Source: Pigoraptor vietnamica
Lineage: Eukaryota; Opisthokonta; Filasterea
Length of the DNA stretch: 16,210 nt
Reading direction: 5' to 3'
Assembly: GCA_943704525.1 (NCBI GenBank)
Contig: CALSCQ010001125.1
Coordinates: 1-16,210, forward strand
Shown here piece after piece: positions 1 to 8,503 of this stretch. How positions within the stretch are numbered: the first letter of the stretch is position 1; each line of letters opens with the position of its first letter. Under the pieces are notes generated by a model, which searched no databases, was not told where the DNA came from, and saw only the letters and a program-made list of their open reading frames with translations. A program made the position numbers and the translations under genes.

Positions 1-190
<190 letters not shown>

Positions 191-242
191 TGCACAGGCC
201 TACTACACTTTGAGATATACTCACATTCCCTCGCATCAACAG

Positions 243-393
243 CCTCCATATCAACACGGGCGGCGAGAGTGGCGACTACTTTGTGAAGACGGAGGAAGGA
301 CCCGCCATCGGACGCCTTCTTAACTTTTACGCGCGCCTTGTCGCAACGGGCATGCTGAGCGGAGTCGGTCGAGAGAAACACGGACCAACTTGA
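243..393 (+). CDS. Possible terminal exon of an unidentified upstream gene (partial)
   Basis: An open frame starts after a good splice acceptor (a pyrimidine-rich stretch ending in CAACAG at 237-242) and runs to a TGA at 391-393. It encodes about 50 residues of mixed, non-repetitive composition, including GGESGDYFVKTEEGP and RLLNFYARLVATGML. Codons favour G or C at the third position, as in the confirmed genes here. The frame is closed by a TGA at 211-213, so the exon cannot start much earlier. I do not recognise the family. The rest of the gene would lie left of the window across the CA-rich intron. It is on the same strand as the SETD7-like gene and ends 272 bases before that gene's ATG. 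It could instead be a chance open frame. Confidence 0.4.
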
Positions 394-665
394 GAGGGGG
401 CCTTTGGGCGTATACTGAACTGCCCATTCCATCCGGCTGCGGTGTGGAGTCGCTCGAGTGAGACTGTTGCAAACAAGGCGAGGGTCCTATCTCAGATGCG
501 GTCCAGTCGTCCATTTCTGAAAAACAGTTAGTGGCACAAACAGTGACCGGACGGCAGTTTCTTCTCGGGGTGGGAGTAACGTTACCACAACCAACATTTT
601 TTTCACCGACAGCAGTCTGCACACTGAACTCGGGCCCACTGCGGCTAGCCTGCCGCGTCCGTGGC
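394..665 (+). promoter_or_regulatory. Presumed promoter and 5' leader of the SETD7-like gene
   Basis: This short spacer lies between the stop of the upstream exon and the chosen ATG at 666. It contains a perfect 10-base palindrome, GTAACGTTAC, at 576-585. The SETD7 frame stays open upstream to an ATG at 531, but the residues it adds (531-665) have no MORN character, so I treat them as leader. No TATA box is evident. Confidence 0.35.
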
Positions 666-2341
666 ATGGCTTCTTCGTGCGATGGCGAGTCGTACACTGG
701 CTCGCTCAATGCCCGCGGAGAGCGACACGGGCGCGGGACGGTCACGTGGCCGGACGGCACGCGCTTTGAGGGCCGCTTTGTGCGCGGTGTGCGTCATGGC
801 GCAGGGCGGCTGTTGATGTGCGACGGCGCGGTGTTGACGGGGAGGTGGGCGGACGACACGCTCGAAGGGCGCGCGGTGTGTGTGGGTGCGGACGGGTGCG
901 TGCTGGACGCCATGTACAGGGACGGCGAATTGCATGGACCGGCTGAAGAGAGAGATGCCGACGGGTTCGTGACATTTCGTGGGGCGCACTTTCGAGGCAA
1001 GCGTGCGGGCGTCTGCGCGCTCTTCTATCGCGATGGCGGGTGCATTCTAGGGAGTGTCGATGCAGAGGGACGTCCGCACGGCAACGCAGTTGTGTATGTG
1101 TACCCCGGTCGAAAGTATGCGTTGTGTGGGAAATGGCGCCACGGGGAGATGGCCGCAGCGCGCTTTGCCACGTGCGAGTGGGTGAGCGAAGCGGACGCTC
1201 CGTCCATTGCGGACGTGAGTTATGAGGTCGCTAGCGTGATTACAGTCGGCGGCGCGAGGGTTCGGAAACGGAGGCGCACGCGTGACGATGTCGGCGATCG
1301 GGACGAGGGCGTATTATCGGGTCCCATTCCCACTGTTCGCTGCGCAGTGGTCGAAGCCCAGAGGGACACCGTGTACCGAAGCGACCCATCGACGTTCGAT
1401 CGCATTTCTTCTGATCCACTCTTGCCGGACCCGTACGAGTCGCTGTGTGTCTATGTGGCGCCGTCCCCTATCCCCGGTGCTGGCGAGGGCCTGTTTGCGA
1501 AGAGGGACTTTGGGGCGGACGAGCTCGTGTCGATCTACGGTGGCCTGCGACTGACGCACGAGGCGGCGGATGCGCGCGATTGGTCGCTGAACGGCAATGT
1601 CATGTCGGTGGACGACGAGACGTGCGTGGACGTGCCGAGTCCCTACGACAGGTGTGGGCGCAGCGCGCATTTATTGGCGTGAGCACACGTAGCGACATAC
1701 AACCTTGCACGCGCACGCGCACATGCACTCGCGCATGCCGCTCACACGCACTTCGGCAAGCGCGTTAGAATTGTATTTGCGCGTTTCGCGCTATTTACTG
1801 CTGTCGGCAACCCGTGCTGCAGTGCGTGATCCGCACACATGACCACACCTGAACCCCGCGCACATTCGCCATTTTCGCCCAACGCCCCCAGTTCGTGTTA
1901 TCTGTCTCCTACACATTTCCGCATGTGCCGTGTGCTGCCGTCCGAGTGTATTTTCTGCGGAATCGATGGACCATCCTCTCGCCAGCGCGCGTGCACACAC
2001 TAATCCATGCATATTTGCCTGTACTCTCTCTCCCGGCTAAGTCAGTTATCCGCTTCTTCGCTCGACCCACACTTCGCAGGACCACACACTACGTCGCAAC
2101 ACTCGGGCACAAGGCCAACGACGACACGGACTGCAACGCCGCGTACGCCCCATTGACGCACCCACGTTACGGCAGCATCAAGTCGATACGCACCACGCGC
2201 CCCGTGAAGAGGGGCGAGGAAATTACCGTATCGTACGACTACAGCCACGTGGACGAGAGCGGGGTGGAGGACCTGCCCGCATGGTACGTCGCACGGAGAG
2301 ACAGAATCGCTGCCGCAGCACGGTGCGGTGACAAACAATAG
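666..2341 (+). CDS. SETD7: SETD7-like MORN-repeat SET-domain lysine methyltransferase (2 exons)
   Basis: Exons are 666-1651 and 2080-2341, joined across a 428-bp GT-AG intron within an AGG codon, giving 415 residues (human SETD7 has 366). The N-terminal 175 residues are MORN repeats (YTGSLNARGERHGRGTVTWPDG, then several FEGRFVRG-type units). A linker of about 75 residues follows, with a basic nuclear-localisation-like run RKRRRTR at 200-206 that I do not recall in SETD7. The SET domain runs from about 250 (DPLLPDPYES) to 400, with matches to human SETD7 at AGEGLFAKR, DWSLNGN, GHKAN and HPRYG. Tyrosines equivalent to human Y245, Y305, Y335 and Y337 are present at 291, 351, 381 and 383. The catalytic-motif histidine (human H297) is Asp343: the motif reads NDD instead of NHS. 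The family methylates lysines of histones and other nuclear proteins using S-adenosylmethionine; activity of this copy is uncertain. ATG 666 is preferred over 531 because the MORN repeats begin just after it. Confidence 0.95.
1652..2079 (+). other. Intron of the SETD7-like gene
   Basis: It starts GTGTGG and ends TTCGCAG. Joining its flanks gives PYDRTTHYVATLGHKAN, the same length as the corresponding human segment, which fixes both splice sites. It contains scattered CACACG and GCGCAC repeats and a short open frame that I regard as non-coding. Confidence 0.9.
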
Positions 2342-2680
2342 ATGTGAGTCTCTCTATAACCTAATCTTCCATTGTACCAAGCGGTTTCGTTTGTGCCTTC
2401 ACGTCAGCCGCGTGGGCGATGTATTGTCACTTGTTTCGCCGCCGATTCCCCTTGACTCGACCAACTACGCGTTAGTTCCCGGCATAGGGGATCCGTCTGC
2501 GAAGGTAGTTCGGGAGGCGTTTCCTTTTGACGGAGACCGACGCTCTTCGCGCGCTTTTGCCATGATCGACATGCGGTGCGTCGGGAATAGGCCTTCTTCT
2601 TCTCCTTCAGGCCCTCCGCTGCTGTCGGCGAAAGTGCGGCGTAGATCTTGACTAGACAGTTATTCGCCCTTTGCGAGCTC
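2342..2680. other. Spacer between the convergent SETD7-like and CCCH candidate genes
   Basis: It presumably holds the 3' untranslated regions of both neighbours. Open frames exist on both strands, but none has recognisable motifs, and no AATAAA polyadenylation signal is seen. Confidence 0.5.
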
Positions 2681-3247
2681 TCATCCCCACGCAGACTTGG
2701 CTTGCGGCGGCCCAGTCGACACGGATGAGCGCACGGCCGTAATCTCTGCCGGCGCAGCGCCGACGCTCTTCGTGCGACCGATGGCCGAACGGGGGTCGGC
2801 GGCATCTAGACGCTGGGCGCCGCTCCAGCTCTGCGACATGAGAAGGAAGCGTTGCGCACCCGGTCGGGCCTCGTGCGCGGAGTCTTTGTGCTTCGAAGCG
2901 GAAGCGAGGCACTGTTCGATGCGGTCGAAGTCGTGATCGAGGACGCAGCCGGGCTCAGGGCAGAAGTTATTGCGCAGGGCGTATCGGCAGAGTGCGGGAT
3001 GTTCCTCGCGGATGCCGCGAATTGCTGCCGACACGTTTGAAGAGGCGCGACTCGACGCGGCTGCGGCCGTGGCAGCCGTGCCTGATGACCGCGAGCCAGC
3101 GGACGACGAGAGCGAGAGGGACCTCGCGTGTTCTCCGTTCAAAGTAGAGCTCTTTGACGGCGCAGAAAACGCGAAGGCGGAAGTCATTCGCCGCATTAAT
3201 GAACGAAACGAAGACGCGAGCCCGCCATCGGAGCACGCGTCGGGCAT
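2681..3247 (-). CDS. Candidate CCCH zinc-finger protein
   Basis: The minus-strand frame from ATG 3247 to TGA 2681 encodes 188 residues. Residues 87-105 contain C-x8-C-x4-C-x3-H (CRYALRNNFC, then PEPGCVLDH), a fair match to a CCCH zinc finger, with the usual basic and aromatic residues after the first cysteine. The finger spans 2933-2989. The first 80 residues are rich in Ser, Ala and Arg and look disordered; the C-terminal 80 residues are also low in recognisable structure. CCCH proteins usually bind RNA, but I cannot name a subfamily. The frame is open upstream of the ATG to a TAA near 3306, so an additional 5' exon is possible. Caution: plus-strand frames over 2890-3290 also look coding-like (see findings), so strand choice rests mainly on the zinc-finger motif. 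Confidence 0.42.
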   Translation of the reverse strand: MPDACSDGGLASSFRSLMRRMTSAFAFSAPSKSSTLNGEHARSLSLSSSAGSRSSGTAATAAAASSRASSNVSAAIRGIREEHPALCRYALRNNFCPEPGCVLDHDFDRIEQCLASASKHKDSAHEARPGAQRFLLMSQSWSGAQRLDAADPRSAIGRTKSVGAAPAEITAVRSSVSTGPPQAKSAWG

Positions 3248-4625
3248 CGTCAGACGAGCCACGCCGGTGGCGCCGGAGCCGATGTAATGGCAAACTATTT
3301 GAACTTAGAGAGAAATGGCGGCCGTGAGTGGCAAGTGAGGCATATTGGGCGAATTATGGTGGGAGAATGAGGGCCCTCTGTGAAGGGAATGGGCGGTAGA
3401 TTGCGCACGTTTCGTGCACGCTGGTGTGTGCGTGCGTGCGTGCATTGGGGTTCGGGAGAATCGAACACTGGTGTTTATCAAAAAAATCTGCTTCTCGGCT
3501 TACGTTGGTGAGATGAGGCAGTAGTATAATTAGTAGAAATGTTATTTAATTTAACAATGGTATAGAAATGGCACTCTTGGTTTATTTTAATACAAAAACT
3601 TCTGTGGCAACTATTACCCGACGAAAACGTGTGTGAGTATGCAAACAATCTCTCGAAAAAAATAAATGTAATTTCATAGATAAGTAATACAATTTGTCTT
3701 GGTAATAAATAATCAAAGGGTGACTTGTCTACATCCGAAATGCAATTTGATTGGTCGATTTCCCACGTTTTATCTTTCAATTGCATATACGGTCGTGTGC
3801 GAATTGCCGCACTTGCACCGTCTGTGTGTGCTTTTCTCATAGGGTTGTGTTGGGCCCTATGACTTTTACTCTATGCAGCCGGCGCGTCGGTGAGTGCCGC
3901 TCCGTGATGTGCCAGCGGCCGATGATTTGACCTCGCCCATCGGCTGAGCGCACGGTCGAGTGTCCTCGAATCGACAGGGATGAGTTCTCTTCTCACCATT
4001 GTTTCACTAACGCTGCGGAGCGCGCGTATCGCGAGGTCAGTTTGGTTCCGGCGATATAGTGAGCGCACCATTGACGTAGAGCTTTGTAACACGTGCGTCC
4101 CGCAGTGAACTGCGACTCGTGTACGATGTGATTTATCCGGGCCCATTTGCGGGAAAGTTTTCCGAAGGTGCGTTTTTTTACGTCGCACACTCGCTGCCGC
4201 TTCTTGCTGCGAGTAACATACTGCTGCTGCAGCGCGCTTGACGTACAGTATATGCCCACTCGGCGTTATATCTCAGACTGTCACTTTTTTCGCAGAGAGT
4301 CTCCGTGAGGCACGCACACGCCTCCACTCACTCGCTCGTTCGCATGCGGACGCACAAACAAGCACAACGACTGCGTCAACTGCTGCGCTACCATCGTCAT
4401 CGACGCCCTCACAACTAAATGTATGATGTGAAAGCCAATGGCGTAAGTGAACACGCACGTGTCCTTCAACCGTCCCCCTTGGTGGGATCATGCGCGCCTC
4501 TGTAACGGCCAATTGCAGCTTTCAAAAGCCAGGGGCGCATTCGTAGTCGGCCTTTCGCAGTATCGTCTGCCCAGTGTGTCTTACACGGAGACGAGAGTTG
4601 ACAGTCTGCAAACATTCTACATTTC
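3248..4625. other. 1.4 kb with no recognisable gene
   Basis: 3300-3470 is ordinary spacer. 3478-3840 is an AT-rich island (separate entry). 3870-4260 is GC-balanced and has overlapping minus-strand open frames, one of 88 residues (3993-4259, containing KKRTFGKLSRKWARINHIV), with no family I recognise. 4270-4625 holds low-complexity sequence and presumably the 3' untranslated region of IBA57. Confidence 0.5.
3478..3840. other. AT-rich island
   Basis: About 360 bases, much richer in A and T than the surroundings, with oligo-A and oligo-T runs (for example 3480-3486 and 3656-3662). A 120-residue minus-strand open frame fills it, but its composition is unlike any gene in the window and it has no motif. 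No clear terminal inverted repeats or target-site duplications were found by eye. Confidence 0.6.
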
Positions 4626-5065
4626 TCACTCGTCACCGACAGCCGCTTTCGCCAGCAATGCCTGCGACACAAACGACGGGACACGCGCGCGCGCAGTGTG
4701 CGTCTTTCCATCCACCGCCACCGAGAGCTCATTGGATTTTCCTGTCGCGTCCGCGAACACTTTTGCGATGCGCACGTGCGCAAAGCCCCTGTTACCCATT
4801 CCGCGCCGAAACTTTCCCGCGGACGACCCGTTGACGAGCACGTCCGTGTTTGGGGGGACCGTCGAGGCGTCGAATGCCTTGTCGTCAAACTCGATGGGGA
4901 ACAGGCACTTGCGAATGACGCCCGTAGCGTGCGTGCGCGCCGTCAACTCCTGTCCGAGATAGCAGCCCTTGTGAAAGCTCACTGCAGCCGCAGAGGACAT
5001 CAATTGAGCGAGACGAATTGAGGAGAGGGGAAGGGCAGGAGGAGCGAGGAGTGCGGGTGTTGTAC

Positions 5066-5126
<61 letters not shown>

Positions 5127-6316
5127 TGCGTGAAGAAGTAGAATGGGTCGGGACTACAGTCGCAACGTGACCGGGGATGGTGCGCGCGAGACAAAGCGCA
5201 GAGAGAAACGCACCCCCATTCAGTTCTTCCAAGAACAGCTCGAGCGGCAGCGAATCCGGCGCAATTTCAGCCGCCCCTTCGGCAACACCCCTCTCGTAAC
5301 GAAGCCGCGAATACTCGGCGACATCGACGACGTGCGTCGGTCGCACGTGCGCGCCCAACAGTACACGCAGACCCAGCGAGGCCTCGCGCGGATCAAACAC
5401 AGCATGGTACCCCTCCGCAGACAGTCCCGACACACGCACCCCGTGGCCACGCGCGTCGGGGACTTCGCGAGACGGCGAATCGTCTTCGGGGTCGAGCGCT
5501 GCGCGAAGTGACGTCGTTGTGGCGTCCCATGCGGCGGACGTAGAAGGGTTCCGCAGCGCAGCGAAGAGACGCAGATCGTCCGCCACCTTCTCTATTGTCA
5601 GCTTTGAGCGCAGAATGTACCGGCGCATGTGAGATTCAAGGGCGGGAGAAGCCGCTTTGTCTGACTCGAGGAGAATGGCCTGGGGATTGGAAGGGTCTCT
5701 GTAGATGATCGAGTCGAAGAGGACGCGGCCCTGCGGCGCACGCACGCAAATGTCATTGAGTGTCGCCAGAACAGAGAGAATGAGGAAAAGAAGAAAGCGT
5801 GGGGATAGTCGATATGGACAGCGAAAAAAAAAAGAGTGTGAGTGTGTGTGCGCTCGTGTGTGTATGTATGTCACTAAATATACATACATATATAAGTGTG
5901 TGTGCGTGTGTGTGCGTGTGGGTAGGAGTATGTGTGTGACTAAACACGTAGAGAAACGCACATCTGGAGGCAATCATGACCATAGAGCCAGACAGCTTGC
6001 ACTCTCGAGTGTCACGTCAGTTCAGCATCCGCACCTTGTGGTTGAGAAAGAAGGCATACTGTGCCCCGAGGGATGGGTACGTCTCAAACCGCCGCATGTC
6101 ATGCGTCACGAGGCCCTGCAGAAACTTGGACGCGTCTTCGCCGCGCAGTCGCAGCAGCGAACGGTCCTCCAAAGGCGCGAATCGCAGAGAGGCGACGTCC
6201 ACCGCGGGGAGTGATGGCGAAGTCAGCGTGCGCCGCGGGTGCGTCAGCTGCGCAAAGCACGGCCGTAGCCGCAAGGAGCACGAGGGAAAGCGCGCGGCGC
6301 GAAGTATTGCCGCCAT
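4626..6316 (-). CDS. IBA57: IBA57, mitochondrial folate-binding Fe-S cluster assembly factor (3 exons)
   Basis: Exons in coding order are 6316-6035, 5730-5214 and 4981-4626, giving 384 residues (human 356). Both introns are GT-AG. The junctions restore FFLNHK-GRVLFDS (phase 0) and LEELNG-VSFHKGC (phase 1), matching the family. Residues 1 to about 40 are rich in Arg, Ala, Ser and Leu and lack acidic residues, as expected of a mitochondrial targeting peptide. The GCV_T/YgfZ fold follows (LRGEDASKFLQGLVTHDM near 75), and the signature KGCYLGQELTARTH lies at 271-284 with the conserved Cys273. IBA57 acts with ISCA1 and ISCA2 in mitochondrial [4Fe-4S] cluster biogenesis. ATG 6316 is the first ATG in the frame. 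The gene is divergent from the desaturase gene. Confidence 0.94.
4982..5213 (-). other. IBA57 intron 2 with a dinucleotide tract
   Basis: Read on the minus strand it starts GTGCGT and ends GCTGCAG. A pure (TG)n run on the plus strand, about 5068-5122, is (CA)n in the sense of the gene. The intron is 232 bp and phase 1. Confidence 0.9.
5731..6034 (-). other. IBA57 intron 1 with imperfect GT/CA repeats
   Basis: It starts GTGCGG and ends GCGCCGCAG on the minus strand, is 304 bp long and phase 0. Plus-strand positions 5824-5940 hold a poly-A run followed by mixed TG, TATG and CGTG repeats, reading CA and T-rich in the gene's sense. A pyrimidine-rich stretch therefore lies upstream of the acceptor. 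Confidence 0.9.
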
Positions 6317-6398
6317 TTTAAGCAAGACAGACGTGAGAGAAGATAGAGCAGAGGGCAACTTTTTCCAACTGCTCAGTCCGGCCGACTATTGGGTGGCA

Positions 6399-6406
6399 TC
6401 ACGTGA
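6399..6406. promoter_or_regulatory. E-box palindrome upstream of IBA57
   Basis: TCACGTGA, an eight-base palindrome of the type bound by bHLH-leucine zipper factors, lies 83 bases upstream of the IBA57 ATG. An ETS-like ACTTCCG and a GTGACGTG follow within 40 bases. This is a typical proximal-promoter arrangement, but assignment is by motif only. Confidence 0.35.
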
Positions 6407-7410
6407 CTGGACGTGCTCCACTTCCGCTGGCCGGGTGACGTGTTTACACATTTGACTCAGCGGCTGTCGTTGCCACTTGCCCGCTAGGCCGTGTTCAGTT
6501 CGCCGCCGGGCCGAGGTAACCAACGACCCCATCAAAGACAGAAAAGAGCCAAAAGTTGGAAAAATGGCGACAGGACGCCAGGGGCGCAGCGGCAAGCAGC
6601 GAGTGATTATGGCATCCATCGGCCTGTTGCCGGCCCAGCTGACAGTGGCGGTGTTGGCGCATCGATTCTCTCCGGCTCAGAATCATTACAGACAAGTGCA
6701 CCCTTCTATGTACTGCCGGGCCTGCTTCGAGAGGGGGGATTTCTACGGGCTACACTGGTGTTCACAACCGGCGGCCCATCGTCACACTGTGTGCTCATAA
6801 TCGGCAGTACTAGTCAGTTAGTTGAACGCCGGGAGCTGACTGTGAGCCGCGCCGGCGTACTGCCGGTGTAGTCAGCATTTGCTACGCCACTGCCACTCCT
6901 TCTCTCGTGATGACAATGGCCGTTTAGAATCGGTTTACGACACGGCACCACTCCAAGGGTCAAGGCGGTACGGAGCTGACACCGTGCCGCCTGACTCACT
7001 CAGACATTTACAAAAGGGAGCTGGCCGACCGGCCTCGGCGCAACACAAAAAAAGATCTTGTCGTCGGATGCAACCACACGGGGCGCTTGACCGTCAAGCA
7101 TGCGCCGCTGAGGGTTGTTTCCTGCTTTCTGAAAACCGGATTTGCCGTTGGCGCAGTTGTTCCGCGTCGAATGAGTGGCAGCTATTTGCGGCAACCGTCA
7201 CGCGTGGGATGATGCCCCACTGCCCCACATGACCCCAAGTGGAACAGCCCTCTGCACGCCTTATATGGATATTTTGTGACAAATAGATGACATATATAGT
7301 TATATAGGGCGTTTCCTACAGGGACATAAAAATCGTAGAATAGTCTAAGAATTACATTTATGTCTTATTAATTCTGCCATTATCTTGATATGGTAATGAT
7401 GGTGGGTCAT

Positions 7411-7564
7411 GTGGGGTGCTGCTCCACTTGCGCCTGTCCCCGCACATCCCATTGGCTGCGCAGTCGCTCCCATTGTCACATGTCCGCCAGTGACTCCTGC
7501 TATTGGCACACGCACGCGCACGCAACACAACACACGCCGGTTGGGTCGCAGACTGTGGGGTGGC
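7411..7564. promoter_or_regulatory. SRE-like and CCAAT motifs upstream of the desaturase
   Basis: On the minus strand, CACCCCAC occurs at 7411-7418 (as AGCACCCCAC, one mismatch from the classical sterol regulatory element ATCACCCCAC) and again at 7555-7562. Inverted CCAAT boxes (ATTGG) lie at 7451-7455 and 7502-7506. SREBP and NF-Y cooperate through such pairs at animal desaturase promoters; whether that holds here is inference. Confidence 0.3.
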
Positions 7565-7718
7565 GTGACGGCAGTGCGTCGCAGGTTCCATGCCGCTGTT
7601 CCACAGCCCATCTCTGGCCTCGATTTCAACGCATCACACAGATCCGCACAGACAACACCGCGCATTTTTTTTTCGGTTACACTGCGATCAACACTCTAAC
7701 AAGTCAAGGCGAGCTGAG

Positions 7719-8460
7719 ATGGCGCCCCACGCCGCCGTCGCGCCCGTCGCGGCACCCTCCGTCAAGACAACGACCAAGCCCGACGACCTGCTGTGGACGA
7801 TCCACGGCCAGAAGTACGACCTCACCTCGTATGTCAACCGCCACCCAGGCGGCTCGCACATGATCCTCCTCGGCCAGGGACGCGATTGCACCGAGCTCGT
7901 CGAGTCGATGCACGCGCTGACGCCGGAGACGTGGCGCAAGATTCTCGACAAGTACCGCGTGGAGCCGATTGCGAAGGCCGATGCGCTGCCCGTCGCGGCG
8001 AAGAAGGGCGGCGCGCCCCGCGAGGACGTCACCTTTGCGTGGGATTCGGACGACACTTTCTACGCGGAGGTGAAGCGCCGCGTGCGCGCGTACTTTGCCA
8101 CGACGAAGCAGAGCCATCACGCGACGTGGTCGTTCTGGGCCTGGGCGCTTCCGCTGATGGTGGCGACGTTTGCGGTGGACTACTTCTGGATCACGACGGC
8201 GTGGACGCCGCTGTCGTTTGTGACGGGCGTGCTGTACTCGTGCATGGGTTTCTACCTGATGCACACGGCGTCGCACTTTGGGCTCTCGCACAAGGTGTGG
8301 GTCAACGAGGTCGTCTCGGAGGCGTGGTGCAACTCGTTTGCCGTCTGGCGCGTCATGTGGTGGGTGCTGCGGACCGAAGTGCGCGTGTGCGCTGTGTACG
8401 ATGATGCGAGTCCATTCTTATGCTTGTGTGTTCGCGAATATGGATGAACCGGTGGGGGGC

Positions 8461-8503
<43 letters not shown>

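Larger units (their letters stand above)
6317..7718. other. 1.4 kb spacer between divergent IBA57 and desaturase genes
   Basis: It must contain both promoters. Next to IBA57 is a TCACGTGA E-box (6399-6406). Next to the desaturase are CCAAT boxes and SRE-like motifs (separate entries). The middle (6480-7230) has plus-strand open frames of 107 to 126 residues, one containing a Cys/His-rich stretch (MYCRACFERGDFYGLHWC, around 6700-6760), but no recognisable family. 7258-7395 is AT-rich. Confidence 0.5.

Noticed and set aside
531-665. Upstream in-frame ATG of the SETD7-like gene as the true start
   Set aside because: The extra 45 residues show no conserved feature, while the ATG at 666 sits just before the first MORN repeat as in relatives. 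It remains possible but is less likely.
3446-3476. Possible tRNA T-arm (GTTCGATTC on the minus strand)
   Set aside because: The flanking bases do not pair as a T-stem, and no matching D-arm, anticodon arm or acceptor stem was found nearby.
4885-5973. 362-codon minus-strand open frame treated as one protein
   Set aside because: It contains IBA57 exon 2, but both ends are Thr-His repeats translated from intronic CA tracts. The three-exon model restores the family motifs.
6477-6871. Cys/His-containing open frames as a possible zinc-binding protein divergent from IBA57
   Set aside because: Cysteine and histidine spacing fits no family I know, two frames are equally plausible, and no start or splice context supports either.
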